Origin: Nymphaea colorata
Lineage: Eukaryota > Streptophyta > Magnoliopsida > Nymphaeales > Nymphaeaceae
Assembly (NCBI RefSeq): GCF_008831285.2
Contig: NC_045140.1
Location: 27,422,131-27,486,130 of the forward strand
Direction: 5' to 3'
DNA: 64,000 nt
Each line of letters opens with the position of its first letter. The stretch's first letter is position 1. Positions 12,860 to 25,599 of the stretch are shown in pieces. The translations under genes were made by a program, and so were the position numbers. The notes beneath the pieces are model-generated. The model made no database searches, had not been told where the DNA came from, and worked only from the letters and a program-made list of their open reading frames with translations.

Positions 12860-13959
12860 GCCTCCCGTATAGTATAGTTAGCATAGGCGAAACAATTTCC
12901 AAAATTTCGCAGACACGCGAGGCGCTTCCCCGTCCAACTCGGTAGCAAATCTGTTATATAGCACTTGTTTAATTGACTTATTCTGGATATTGCTGTCGGT
13001 TGGCTGCCCCATGCTTCCATTAATGCATATAAGATATACATTCAGGGTAGGTGGTAACTTTTGAGAGAAGGAAACGCTGTCTGTGGAGTGATGCTTTCAA
13101 TTTCAACGACGAAGAAGCCCTCTAAAAGAACCAGACGCCATACTTCGATGGATCTGCCAGAGAAAATTAACTCTCGAGTGAGCCCCAACCACCAGACCTC
13201 ATTCCCTTATTCTGTGGAACAATGTTTGATAAAAGAAAAGCAATCTAGCTGGTCCAGAAACAAGTTTGGTCATGCTCGTTTTAATTCCAAGAGGACAGCA
13301 GAGCTCTGCCAATCTGTGTAAAAGAATCAAGTGGATTATTCTTGCCTGCAACTGCACCACAAGCACCTGCACGGGCGGACATATAAAAAAGAAAGAAGCA
13401 CGACTCTACCACGACTGCAAGACTACAGAATTCCTTCACGTGAATGCTGTTGGCAGTGGGAGGTGCAAATCTGAGTGCTCGAATGGCAAGTAGCAGTACC
13501 TTTTAGATATAAAGAATAAAGGAGAAGACAAAGTTGTTCTGTGTATATTAAAAAGACATAGTAATGTGTATTTGTATATGTAGTCAAGAAGCGGCAAACT
13601 GGGACGGTTCATGTACTCATACCTAAGCACTTGCCTCTAGGGTGACAACCAGGCTTCGTACCATATAAACAATAAATTTAAATCCACCACCATGGTTCTC
13701 CAATTGACTGATTTTAGTGCTCCCCGCAGGATTCCATACTTTAGTTTACGCAGAAGAAAAAAGAAAATCTATGCAAGAGGCAATTAGCCGATAATATTGC
13801 TGAAGGCTGGTCTTATATGATTTTCGGCTTAGTTTGCTGAAAACTGTTCAATCAGGATTGGTAAACAATATCAACTGAGACAAAGCAAATAACAGCGATG
13901 TCGTTTCTCTGTGTATAAAAGTGAAAAACATCTCTAACTTAAATTTGATAACGCCGAAT

Positions 13960-13968
13960 ATATATATA

Positions 13969-14012
<44 letters not shown>
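13960..14012. repeat. (TA)n microsatellite
   Basis: A long TA run with one interruption (tataattata) lies in the intergenic DNA upstream of XTH A1. Confidence 0.95.
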
Positions 14013-14014
<2 letters not shown>

Positions 14015-15320
14015 ACCGGCTAATCAAGAAACTTAACCAGATGCATGAGACCGCTTTTTGAGACTATATGTATTAGTCAAAATGTAGGGATCCAAAAGGA
14101 AATCGAAAGAATTATATGCTCTCATGACGAAACTCTTCCTATTGCCAAAGTACAAAGCGAACAGTCAAAACCTGAGCATCTCTTCTTGGGTTGCCCACAA
14201 TAGCATGGGCATTTGCTTATGATATGACACCATTGGGTTAGCTAAAGCAGGCCCGCCTGAGATCAGATTAGCAGATTGGTGGTGATGCAGATTTGCAGGA
14301 GCACTGCAGGGAAGCTTTTTAATCAGATGGTCCCTGTTCATAGTAGCTGCTGCAAGCCATGAATGATCTGGAAATTTCTCTTGGGCCTCTTTCTTAGTGA
14401 CTGTAGAAAAAACACGTCAGCGGTCCGGCGCGTCTGTCCTCCAGCCTTGGGCTTCTCCAAAGAACTGCCACTGTGAATTTAAAAGAAAAAAGTTTCCCTA
14501 GAAAGAATAGAACAGCAGGCATCTGCAATAAAACCTTCTGACACTACAGTTTTCCTCTTCATTCCATCTTCTGCGAACACGCTTTATATTACTCTCTCAT
14601 GTTCCTTCTTTTTCACCTTGAGCTCAAGTGCATTAATTACTATGCTCAAACGGTCAAGTAAATTAATGTTTCTAACTTTTTCTACATCGTCTGATTTTTT
14701 TTTGAAACAAAAAGCAGGTGGTAAGGAACGGTCGAGTAAACCAAATGCAGATAAATGAAAGCTAGCAAATTCCGGGAGCAAAAGTACAGGCAGGATGTTA
14801 CTGGACCCAACTGTTCAAGAAAAAGGAAAAGTTGGATCAGTGAAAGATGACTACAATTTTAGTTCTTTATTTGAATCCAACGGCCAAATAAATCCGAGGC
14901 ATAATTGGTGCGTCACGGTTCTGGCCATTTCATATTGGAAGGCCTGCAAGCAACACATCCAATATCTCCAAGTTTTCATGCTTGACAGACATTTCTCACC
15001 AACTTCACCAACAAAACTTCCGTTTTCCTTTCTATGATTCAGAAAAACTAACAGCAGTTCCATGTTTGGCTTCACAGAATGCTTTTGATCTACGTCATGG
15101 AAGTATGGGACTCTGGCTGAGCACCGCTGCCACCAACCCCATACCCATAATTTCTTTTAGAAAGATGGAAGTCAAAGCAGATGTTCAACACCACTCCACT
15201 TTTGAGTTCTGATAGAAAATTTCAGAAAAATAATTGCCAGCAGCATACTGAAATTACAGGGAAAAGCAATGCACGGAAGAGCGAAAAGATTCTGTAAGTT
15301 GGTGAATGAGGATTGAACGT

Positions 15321-15450
15321 GTGGACCCATGACAGCGCGGTCCTAGCTGGCTTCTCCTTTCCACGCCTTCCCAGATCCTTCTGGGCAGAGCAGGTTGGTG
15401 ATCACAACAACGCTCGCTCACTGCCTTGAGAAAGAGAGCTGCTATAAATA
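15321..15450 (+). promoter_or_regulatory. Core promoter of XTH A1
   Basis: A TATAAATA box lies at 15443-15450, about 146 bp before the ATG. A GTGGACCC site (15321-15328), inside the context gaacgtgtggaccc, lies about 115 bp further upstream. The same context recurs at A2 and A3, and a variant at B3. Confidence 0.65.
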
Positions 15451-15595
15451 CTAGGCTCAGTCCAGCCATCCTTCATCACCAAAATCAAACAAATACTAGA
15501 CTTCATCTGACTGCCAGAATCTCTGCTTCCACTCTCCTTTCTTCTCCGCTCGAGTTTAGCTTTCACTTTGAGTTCTTGCTCAGACCACCCACAAG

Positions 15596-16688
15596 ATGTG
15601 TTCCTCCTTTCGCACACTGGCAGCTCTGCTGCTGCTAAGCTTCTTTATCGCTTCCAAGGCGGATTTCTCCAGGGATGTGGCCATCACATGGGGCGACCAG
15701 CGAGCTGTGGTCACAAACAACGGCCAGCAGCTTAGCCTCTCCCTGGACAAGACCTCGGGTTCGGGGTTCCAGTCAAAACAGGAGTTCCTCTTCGGCAGGT
15801 TTGACATGAAAATCAAATTGGTACCTGGAAACTCAGCCGGCACAGTCACTGCCTACTATGTAAGCGTCTGATTCCTCCCACTTTGTTCAAAATCTGTATG
15901 GTACTGGACAATGCAGTGGTTCATCTGCAACTTTTATGCATAAAATGTATTCATGATGATTAATTCCTTGAATTCTTTGGCGCAGCTGTCTTCCCAAGGC
16001 CCCCTGCATGACGAGATAGACATGGAGTTTCTGGGCAATCTCAGTGGGCAGCCTTACACCCTCCACACCAACGTCTACGCACAGGGGAAAGGCAACAGAG
16101 AGCAACAGTTCCACCTCTGGTTCGACCCAACTGCCGATTTCCACACCTACTCCATTCTTTGGAACCCCCAACAGATTATGTAAGTCACAAATCCGGGTTC
16201 CCAACATCCCATTAAGAACAATATGTAGTTTTTGGTCTTCGCCTCATGAGATTGTAACTGAAAATTCTCCATTGCGAGTCTGACTCACTGTTCTTATTGA
16301 ATATTGAAGGTTCTACGTGGATGGAGCCCTGATAAGAGTGTACAGGAACCACGAGAAAACGGGAGTATCATACCCAAGCAAGCAAGCCATGAGGATGTAC
16401 TCGAGCCTTTGGAACGCTGAGGATTGGGCAACGCAGGGCGGCCGAGTGAAGACGGACTGGACGAAGGCTCCCTTCACCGCCTCTTTCAGGGATGTTGCTA
16501 TCGACGGCTGCGTCTGGACGGGGTCGAGCTCCTCGTGCAGTCCCTCGACTTCTGCCTGGATGAACCAAGCAGCGGTCACCTCCGACCTGCAGAAGATGGG
16601 GTGGGTGCAGAAGAACTACATGATCTACAACTACTGCAACGACGCACAGAGGTTTCCACAGGGTCTCCCACAGGAATGCTCTCTCTGA
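15596..16688 (+). CDS. XTH: Xyloglucan endotransglucosylase/hydrolase, XTH A1
   Basis: Secreted GH16 enzyme that cuts xyloglucan and rejoins it to another chain (or to water), loosening and remodelling the wall. Exons 15596-15859, 15986-16179 and 16310-16688 join to 278 residues, a normal XTH length. A hydrophobic signal peptide covers about residues 1-22. The catalytic motif [11 protein letters not shown] starts exon 2, giving nucleophile E98, D100 and acid/base E102. It is followed at once by the N-glycosylation site NLS (N106). The C-terminal XET_C part has four cysteines and ends in the family signature [10 protein letters not shown]. The closest named type is XTH15/16 (BRU1), from YYLSSQGP-HDEID. 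A1 is the most diverged A copy: it has DVAITWGD where A2 and A3 have DVDITWGD, and lacks the last serine. The start agrees with the TATA box and the signal peptide. Confidence 0.96.
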
Positions 16689-19600
16689 GATGCTTCGTTC
16701 CCGTGTAGGCAAAGTACCAAAATCAAGTCGATCACGAGTCGGAGATTCTTTCATTCATTCTTTGGTAGTCCATGCTACATCTGCTCTTGGTGTAGGGTGT
16801 GAAAGTTGTCCAGGATTACTTAATCTTTGTGGTTTTCACCATACATAGTGTGAACTTTATATACCTTAATAATCAATTATGGCACATTCCATGAATCAGT
16901 CTCTCAATTTACAGGTACGGTAATATTTTTTTACGATCGAGCGCAAATGAGCAAGCGTTTCCCAAACCAAGAGCAGAAAACCAGGGACTGGAATTTTCCA
17001 GTAGGAAGAGCTTCTTAGATCACGAAAGGGTCTGCAACGTACAGTTTCCAAGGAGGACGTCGACATAATAGATCTTTGTGGAATGGGCACGCGGGTTAGA
17101 TATTACCGAAACGAGTGCAGTAGGGACCCAAGAATTATGGTGCTTCAATTTAGAAAAATACTCGGTTCAAGAAAGTAGTAATACCAAGTGGGCTGCTGCT
17201 TGCAAATTTTGTGCAGATAGGAGAAACCAGATAATGGATCCCATATTTAATCTGTGAAATCGCTCAATCAGTTATGAATTGGCAAAATTATTATATATAC
17301 TTTTTGTCGAAAAAAAACGAAAATTGACATCAGATCAATATAATATACTCCTTGGAGGAGAATGTGGATCTCAAATCCATCTTTTCTGCTTCTGTTGCAA
17401 CCCATTATTTGTTTAAAGTTAAACAGTGGGTCTCATAAAACAAGGGACTAATATCAGAGGGGAACTTAAACTCATGGAAAAACAAACCGGTCCTAAGTTA
17501 TGTTTGATAGCTTTGGATTTGAGATTTCCGGCTAATCAGAAATTCATATCCTTGTGGAACTCATTGTCCAAGAATGGATTTCACCACTATATCAAAAAGT
17601 GGATTAAAATTTTCAAATCTACATTAAGAGACCAAAACCATAGATCTAAGTCCAACGAGCTGGTAGGGGGGATTGGACATCAAATCTTCAAATCTGAAAT
17701 CTTGCATGACCTCAAATAAGAGCCGAGGTCAACAAACATAGTAATAGATTATCACATTAATACTTCAATCAATGCATGGGAATAGTGGTGCTTTATTTGA
17801 TAATAGAGAACGTGAATCGTATGGAAGATCAGCGGTGGAGCTAAAAAAGAGTTTAGCCTCATTAAGTTTTCTTTAAAATTTTGGTGGATGATCTTCATAT
17901 TGTTTATGAATCTTGAAAGATAGTTCCAAAGGATATAAATTTAAAATTTTCTGAAAATATAAGAAGGTGGCAATATTGCGAAGGATCCATAAACCTGTTA
18001 TTTGTTATTCCTTTTCCTGTATATGACAACCAAGTTGGAGTTGTGCATACAAGGTTATCCCAACAAACGCATTCAAATATCAAATCCTTAACCTTCTTCA
18101 ACTTAAAGGTCTTTAGTTAAGTCTGACTTATTCGCGCCAATGTAAGCCTTTGCTGAGAACCTACAGTCCTAATTTCTTCTGTGTTTTTGGCTGTCGAGAT
18201 CCCATTGAACACATCCGAGGCGTTGACACGAACGCTAATCATTAAAAATGTGTTTTCGGTGGATACATATAGGATAAACCTTTATATTTCTTGACGATTT
18301 GTCCTCTTTTCAATTATGCTTTCATTTTCATGACCAACGGATGTCCCACGTCGCCGTCTGCTCATTCAATTATTGAGTATCAAGTGAATTCTTTCATGAT
18401 CTCCTCCCCGTGTGGACCTATATATTTGCGAAACAAGCTATGGAAACGACAACCATGAAAATGGAGAAATAAATCTAAAAGACTTGGAGGGCATCCTTAT
18501 CTTGATCAATGATTTGGATGTGAACCCAACGAAGTGATAAACTACAGGGATGACAAGATCATCTGTGGTTGGTGTTTAACATTACCCCGTTTAGAAGTAT
18601 CAGGCATTCAAATTGAAGGAGATTTAGGGTTCTAACTTCCAAGTGATTTCAACAATTGGGTGGCGTTTGATGGCATGGAAAAAGTTTTGAGCAAATTCTT
18701 TTCATACTTACAGTGGTTGAAATGTTTCAGGAAAAGGTAGTCGGATCTCTTGAGCCCAGCTTTTTCTTCCTCAGAGAAACTTCTCTCATTAAATAGTAAA
18801 CTACCAACCAATTACCAGCTCTATCTTACATCACCAGACACATTATGAGTTAGATTAGTACAGCGAGCAGGGTACATGGTGATGAGGTCTATGGGCCAGG
18901 ACGGCACAATTAGCTTAACGCGTCAATGGTGGTTGCTAATTATAATTAGCTCTCATCACCACCGCCAACCTTCCGTCTTTAATAATTTTCAAGTACTGCC
19001 ATAGTTCCCCCTCTTTACTTAAATGAAGCAAGAAAAGGAAAAAGCGACTGCTGGGAGAACGCAACTTAAACGAACAAAGCTATTCCGATATAGTAGTTTT
19101 GAGTGGGCCTTCTCTTCTAATAATAGCACAATAATGTGCATATAGGTTTAGTCAAAGTTACGCAATAGGAAGAAAACGTATGAAAGTGTTGATCTGAGTA
19201 ATAGATGTATAACATCTGATCACTTCGCCATGATGAGAAGCAAATAATATGGGTGGGACGCAGGGCAGGTGTGGAGAGAGTCGGGCCAAATTTGAAGTCC
19301 AAGAACAGCTGGTGAAGGACGGTTTCACAATGTCTCTGCAATAGATGATGTTGATTGATAGAGTAATCCATGATCGTAATTCTAGTATTATCCAAGAAGC
19401 TTTTCTAATTAATTTGAAGTAAATTGGGTGACGCCCTTTTGAAATGCCACAGTGGAGTATGAATGCAAGTGATCTTTCTAAAGGCAAGTTTAATTATATG
19501 ATGAATTTTTTATGTTAATTTACTATACCAATTAAAAGCTAGCAAACGTATGATGGTAAGTAAGTCACACTTCTTTGATCTTATTTTTATTAGGAAAAAA

Positions 19601-20023
19601 ATTAAAGAATGGTCAACAAAAACAAAAAATAAAAACAATCCCTTGAGGGGAGCTTATCAAGCACAATTAACTGTGCTACCAGTCATAGGAGATTCCTCAA
19701 ATCTCCAATATCTACATTTTGGAGCAACTCCTTGGCTAACCAAGAAGCTGCAGACTTTGCCTGCAGCCGCAGGGGCTCACAGAATTCAAGGAAAATATGA
19801 ACAGCTGATTAGCCCGTCTCCTCAAGCTTTTTGGAACCTGATGAACTCCCAAAACAACTTTCCTCTATCTCCCATCACTCACTTGCACAAAAATCTGACC
19901 TTCCAAGTGGATGAAGGACTCAACACATTTCACAAAAGCCCAAATCTTGTAAATCAAACGTAGTTGCTCCCTCCCATCTAACCAAAGGAAATCAGCACCG
20001 ACCAGCCTGCCTTTTAATAACCA
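16689..20023. other. A1-A2 spacer, no recognisable gene
   Basis: The A1 3' UTR lies in the first 200 bases or so. The rest is AT-rich with scattered short open frames (17426-17719, 19550-19963) that I cannot assign. Nothing here is clearly shared with the A2 or A3 flanks, so A1 lies outside the duplicated block. Confidence 0.55.
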
Positions 20024-20240
20024 TACCTGCAACACCCAACATTTCATTTTTACGGCAAGCAGCAGTATGGATACACCATTTCACCCTCTCATTCCATACC
20101 CAATCCCTCCATTTAATGCCAGTCACTAGCCAATTCTCCACCTTCTGCCTGTCCTCCTCCTTCCACTTCTTAGAGCTGATAAACTCCTTAAAACCCTTCC
20201 ATATAGTCCTGGAGTAGTTCCTTGCCACCTTAAAGCCCAC
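19992..20240 (-). pseudogene. Repeat-derived coding-like remnant
   Basis: An 82-codon open frame on the minus strand contains GIKWRDWVWNERVKWCIHTA. Copy 2 has the same stretch, diverged, at about 43,690-43,880, continuing into further coding-like sequence up to ~44,950 that copy 1 lacks (about 1.05 kb). In-frame stops occur in copy 2. It may come from a LINE-type ORF1, but I do not recognise it with confidence. Confidence 0.35.
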
Positions 20241-21762
20241 CTAGAGCCTCTCTCTCCTCTATTTGCTCCTCTTTGATCTTCTTTTCATTTTTGTGTTTTT
20301 ATACTTGAACAGGCAAGCTTCTAGCTTGAGTACTACGGTTCTCGTATTTGCCAACCATGGCGTCGTCTAAATCCACCATGGAATCATGACATCTTCTAGT
20401 TTCTCCATCCATCCAACCAATTTCGATTCGTTTGGCTCGTTCAAATTTGTGTAGCGGCAATCAGCTCTAAGGAACCGATCGACATTGTTAGTTCTGCTTC
20501 TTCTCCTACATTATATATAAAAGATGGAAAAAGAAAGGAAAACACAAGGATTATCTGACATGGTCGGACACCTGAACCTTTTTGAGGCAGAAGGAACATA
20601 ATGGAGAGGAGATATAATAAAGACAAGGACCAACTTGAGCAGCTAACAGGCCCACTCACCATAATTTCCTTCCAACACAATTGTTCCCCACATGTATTTT
20701 ATTTGTTGGGTATGAAAGAAAATTGCTCAGTCGGCCTTGTTGAGAAATCTTTGACCGAGTATCCAATGCAGCTGTTTCTTCCACATCGGCTTTAATTTCG
20801 CCCTTGGCAGATTGTACAAGAGAAAAGTGAAAGAGAAGAGACAGAACAAGAACAGGAAAGGGGGTTCCCTTCCAAGTACTTGTTTAATTATAAATGCACA
20901 ATTAATGTTGGAGGAAAGTTGGTGAAAGAGGAGTATCTAATATTTGAACCCGTGTGCAGTGACTTCTCGCCTTATAAAAACATTGTGTTGTCCGCCATGG
21001 CTCCACCTACTTTTCATCATTGGAGTAATTTTTCTTTCTTAATTGACTTTTCTATCAATGATAGAGAGTTGGGCATTGGGCCGCCCCAATGAGAAGTAGA
21101 GTTGGGTGAGTCAAGCCAATGTCTACCTTAGCTGGCCAGTTCAATTATGCTTGTGGGTCATAGAGCGCAATACCAAGTTGACTGTACTTTCATTTCATAC
21201 GAGGCTCTTTCATAGGAACCTTCTTTTTTATCAAATTAAAATATGACTTAAAAGGCCATTTGATATGAAATTATCATGATTTATATATAGTCAGACATGT
21301 AATTTAATGCATTGCATGCATCAAACAGCAAGCTACTTCAAAAGGATACATAGACTAGAACACCTGTGATGTTTGTTTTTAGAACTTAATAAATGCAAAA
21401 GGGCATGCATTTCCATGTTTACTAAATGAAAAAACCATCTTTCCAATATGAAATGAAAGACGTAGTAAATTAACTCAAACAAGGCTTGCGGTACCACAGA
21501 GTGGTGCAAGCGTGAAGGAACGAGGCGTGCCCGCACGCGTCCGCTTGTCCTTTTGGCGTCTTCCTGCGAGCCTCCGTGGGGAGAGTTGGCGAGACAAACG
21601 TGTACCAGTTGGCATCTCAAGGTAAAATAAATATGTGTATGTTACATATTTATATTATGTATATTAGTTCCTGTATTATCGCTTTTCAGAAATCATTGCA
21701 GCAGAAGAGTGGAGAAAGAAATTGCTGTTGCAGACGGTGGGGAAAGCGTGGTGGTGGAACGC

Positions 21763-21898
21763 GTGGACCCCATGAGAACGCGCTCCTACCTGTTCCCTTC
21801 CCCGGCCAAGGCCCGCTTCTCAGGCAGCCGCTGCTTCGCGGCAGCAGCAAGCAGGGTGGGCGGTGGCGAGGGCAGCTGCCGACTGCCGCCTATAAGTA
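21763..21898 (+). promoter_or_regulatory. Core promoter of XTH A2
   Basis: GTGGACCC at 21763-21770 sits in gaacgcgtggacccc, and a TATAAGTA box starts at 21891, about 140 bp before the ATG. The interval is GC-rich and nearly the same in A3. Open frames across it (for example 21709-22170) are a by-product of base composition. Confidence 0.65.
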
Positions 21899-22030
21899 GT
21901 CGTCTCAGTCGATCAATGCCACTCACATCAAAATCACAGACTACAATCTCCTCTTACCTTAGTGCTTTCCTCATCTTTGCTAGCAGTCCCCTCACCCCAC
22001 TGATTTCTTGGCCGCTCAGACCACCCGCTA

Positions 22031-23116
22031 ATGTCTTCCTCCTTTCACGCATTGGCAGCCCTGCTGCTGCTGAGCTTCTTCATCGCTTCCATGGCGGATT
22101 TTTCCAAGGACGTGGACATCACATGGGGCGACCAACGAGCTGTGGTCACAAACAATGGCCAGCAGCTTAGTCTTTCCCTGGACAAAACCTCGGGTTCGGG
22201 GTTTCAATCTAAACAGGAGTTCCTATTCGGCAGGTTCGACATGAAAATCAAGTTGGTACCCGGAAACTCAGCCGGCACGGTCACTGCCTACTACGTAAGC
22301 GTCTCATAACTCTCTTCCACTTAGATCTGTATGGTACTGGACAATGCAGTGGTTCATCTGTATCTTTTATGCATAAAATATATTCATGGTGGTTCCTTTA
22401 ATTCTTTGGCGCAGCTGTCTTCCCAAGGTCCCCTGCACGACGAGATAGACATGGAGTTTCTGGGCAATCTCAGTGGACAACCTTACACCCTCCACACCAA
22501 CGTCTACGCTCAGGGAAAAGGCAACAGAGAGCAACAGTTCCACCTCTGGTTCGACCCAACTGCCGATTTCCACACCTACTCCATTCTTTGGAACCCCCAA
22601 CAGATTATGTAAGTCACGAATCCGAGCTCCCAACCTCCCCTTCAGAAATTTACTTTTTGGCCTTCGCCTCATGAGACTGTAACCGAGAATTCTCTATTGC
22701 TAGCCTGACTCACTGTTCTTCTTTAATACTGAAGGTTCTACGTGGATGGAGCTCTGATAAGAGTGTTCAGGAATCACGAGTCGTCCGGCGTGCCTTATCC
22801 CAGCAAGCAAGCCATGAGGATATATTCAAGCCTGTGGGACGCTGAGGATTGGGCGACACAGGGCGGCCGAGTGAAGACGGACTGGACAAAGGCTCCCTTC
22901 ACCGCCTCCTTCCGGGACGTGAGCTTCAACGGCTGCGTCTGGACGGGCTCCAGCTCCTCATGCGGTCCTTCAACCTCTGGTTGGATGAACCAGGCAGCGG
23001 TCACCTCCGATCTACAGAAGATGCAATGGGTGCAGAAGAACTACATGATCTACAACTACTGCAACGACGCGCAGAGGTTTCCACAGGGTCTCCCGACGGA
23101 GTGCTCCCTCTCATGA
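22031..23116 (+). CDS. XTH: Xyloglucan endotransglucosylase/hydrolase, XTH A2
   Basis: GH16 wall enzyme. Exons 22031-22294, 22415-22608 and 22735-23116 join to 279 residues with the same phases as the other five genes. Signal peptide about residues 1-22; [11 protein letters not shown] with E98, D100 and E102; N-glycosylation site NLS at N106; four cysteines in the C-terminal part; end GLPTECSLS. It differs from A3 at about eight residues (for example RIYSSLWD versus [13 protein letters not shown] versus SINGC, KMQWVQ versus KMEWVQ), in line with origin by the block duplication. Acts outside the cell on xyloglucan; nothing in the sequence suggests loss of function. Confidence 0.97.
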
Positions 23117-24800
23117 GATGCTTGATTTGGCGCAAGAAGACATAGATACACAAAAATCATATAATATGTTCATAAGTTTTCCGATTCTTTGATTCGTTCT
23201 TGTTGGTCCATGCGACAATTTATTTCTTCTCCCTAGCATGTGTGTTGTATCAGCACTAGCTACTTGTGAACTGTGATGATAAGAAATTTCATAAATCAAA
23301 TAAGATAGTTCATATCTTTTTGTCCTCTATGCACCATTGGAAACTGGTAAACTCAAGCAGGCTTCACTGAAATGCTTTCTTTATTTCTTCAGAAAGTAGT
23401 AAATATTAAACTTGAGGCAGTGAAGAAGAATACCATTTAAAAGACGACAGAAAAGAGACTTGGGAGATTGGCATGACAGGAATAGATAGTAGATGCATCA
23501 CATCACCGAACTCGGGGAGAAAGTAACAGCTAGAAAAAGAAATCAAGGGCTCAATAAAGTGACCGGAGTAATTTGTTACAGCCTTTCACGACAACGACCT
23601 CTTAACATATAATAATGAGGGAATGCTCCAAATAAAAGGGTCGTATGGAAAGATGCAAGTCTTTTTCCCCATGCAGTTGTCTCTTTCACCAGCATTCAAA
23701 AAGAAACTGGATTTTCATTTGATTGGCCTGGCTTCTCAGATACACAGATCTCGTTACTTTTTAATATTTCTTATGGTTGATTGGTCTTCGTTTTTTCTGT
23801 TCCAATTTTGAATGTGTGGAAACAGGCAACTTGCTTTGTAGCAAAACCAGTTTTCAGATATATAATTTTTAGGTCCTTCAATCTATCTGACTGTTTACTG
23901 CCTTCAAGTCTGATGTTTGCATATGCTGACTTTTCATTTAAATTCTATTTCGATTTCAGATTTGATTCTTAATATTGGGTTTGGAGTCAAGTGCAAGGCC
24001 GCATAGCGAAACGCGTTACTGGTTTTCTTTAGCAAACTCAACTAGTCGGATTTGGGTTCAATGCTCAGATAATTTAATCCGTTCCCACCTCTAAGTGAAG
24101 CCTTTTTTATAAATCTGACCTAAGCAGACGGTGACCAAACTCAAACTCTGATTCTGACCATGGCAAAAGATTGCAGAAAGTTATGTACAAATCTGGCTCA
24201 AGATAACATAGAAATTCGAAAGCGACTTGGACTTCATACGCAACACAGTTAGATATTTTGATTGAACATGCATTTTTTCTTCGGGAACTTAAAATATAAA
24301 GCACACACTACTAATATTCTTCTTAAAATGAACTAAACCAAATTTTAAGTGACATGTACGTGGATATTTTGGATCTTAATTAAATATTAGAAAGTCGGTG
24401 GGACCTGCGCCATAATGTCATTTCCACAATCATAGTTGGCTAACATATCAGCCGGATCAAGTAACTTCATCCTGAAACGCGCGATTAACTAGATCTCACT
24501 TTTTCATACCAAACCCAGATGTTTTTGGAGGCCATGCAGTTGGGCTCCGGTGGCACCAAACGCGTACGCTGACAATATATGGCAGGTGCATCCACCAACT
24601 TGGGTATTTGTCAATCCCAAATCTAACACAAACTTTATGGTTAATTGTTTTAGCAGACAAATCATACTCAGAATTGGTGAAATATTTTATTGAAATCCAA
24701 TTCATTGACATCTTAGAGAAGCAATCTAAACACGTCTAGACAGAAGCTCAGCACCCAAGTAGCTACCTTTGCTCTGCAAGCACTAGGTAGCCATGCTCAT
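23117..24800. other. Downstream flank of A2
   Basis: Non-coding DNA shared with the A3 flank (47,806-49,290). It holds the A2 3' UTR and then AT-rich spacer with no recognisable gene. The end of the stretch (about 23,950-24,620) has a second, more diverged relative at 53,030-53,900 in copy 2. Confidence 0.6.
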
Positions 24801-24981
24801 ATAAATTCTAAGCTTTCATGTTCAGAATAATGTCAAAATAGATCAGAAAATGTATAACCTCTTAATTGCATGAACCTCTGTTCTTCCAATCTGCAGCTAC
24901 ACGCTAAGCAATAACTCTTCACATAGGACTGGCTGTTGTATAAATGTACATAAATGAAGCAAATTTAAAAGCGAAGATAAT

Positions 24982-25040
24982 GGAACAGGAGACCGCAGAG
25001 AGGACGACGAGCTACGAATGAAAGCGGTGGTCTCCTGTTC
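24982..25040. repeat. Short inverted repeat (hairpin)
   Basis: gaacaggagaccgc and gcggtggtctcctgttc can pair around a ~27 base loop. The copy-2 and right-repeat versions of this site lack the second arm. It could be a chance or slippage product; there is no sign of a microRNA gene beyond the fold. Confidence 0.5.
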
Positions 25041-25170
25041 TTCAATAATTCTTTCATTCTAAGCATCGCCAGCTGTATACAACAAAGAGCTCATGGCTAA
25101 TTAAAGCTGATGTGGGGTTGCCCATTTTCCACCACCTCCACCAAACAACAATCTTCTCAACCAATACATA

Positions 25171-25382
25171 TATATATCGGCTACCGTTATGACTGAATAG
25201 TAATCTTTTCCTTTTGTGTCGCTAAAAACCGTATCAAAGGGTGTATTTGTGACAGTGAGTTCTTTGGCCACGTTTTTTAGTAACAATACATCTTTTGTTA
25301 CGATTTCTAATAATACAAAATAAAAAATCATCAAACCATAAAAATAGCCGCTGATTTCAAATATGCCAATATTGTCCAATAT
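25171..25382 (-). repeat. Left arm of a 5.4-kb-spaced inverted repeat
   Basis: The reverse complement matches about 30,587-30,810 with a few substitutions and indels. Shared words include ttttttattttgtattatt and agaaatcgtaac. The 127-codon open frame on the minus strand (25101-25484) runs through this AT-rich arm, but the other arm carries a frameshift at the same place, so I do not call a gene. Confidence 0.8.
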
Positions 25383-25537
25383 GCTTAAACAAAGAAAATC
25401 GAACATTAAAAAGTAATTGTAATAAGTGTATAAGCAACTATTTCTGATATAAATATAACAACAATTCACTGTGTTTTTTAGCAACGTTTATGATGCTCCC
25501 AACGACACATTTTTCATTCAATTTTAGTCATCCCCAA

Positions 25538-25540
<3 letters not shown>

Positions 25541-25568
<28 letters not shown>

Positions 25569-25574
25569 CATATA
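25541..25574. repeat. (CA)n(TA)n microsatellite
   Basis: A short compound dinucleotide run at the left side of the copy-1 island. Similar runs are at 26,367-26,390 (CT) and 30,802-30,853 (TA). Confidence 0.9.
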
Positions 25575-25599
25575 TTAGACAGGTTGGAAGTTGCACTTT

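Larger units (their letters stand above)
8705..15300. other. Intergenic region without recognisable genes
   Basis: I see AT-rich DNA, no conserved protein, and only short open frames (for example 9367-9591, 11035-11414, 13061-13321) that match no family I know. It holds the SINE-like and GC-rich repeats listed separately and the TA runs at 12180-12199 and 13960-14012. Unrecognised small or non-coding genes cannot be ruled out. Confidence 0.6.

Noticed and set aside
21709-22170. 153-codon open frame before and over the start of A2
   Set aside because: It overlaps the GC-rich promoter, TATA box and exon 1 of A2 in another frame; A3 does not keep the full frame.
25101-25484. 127-codon hydrophobic open frame on the minus strand
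   Set aside because: It runs through an arm of an inverted repeat whose other copy has a frameshift, and its make-up follows from AT-rich DNA.
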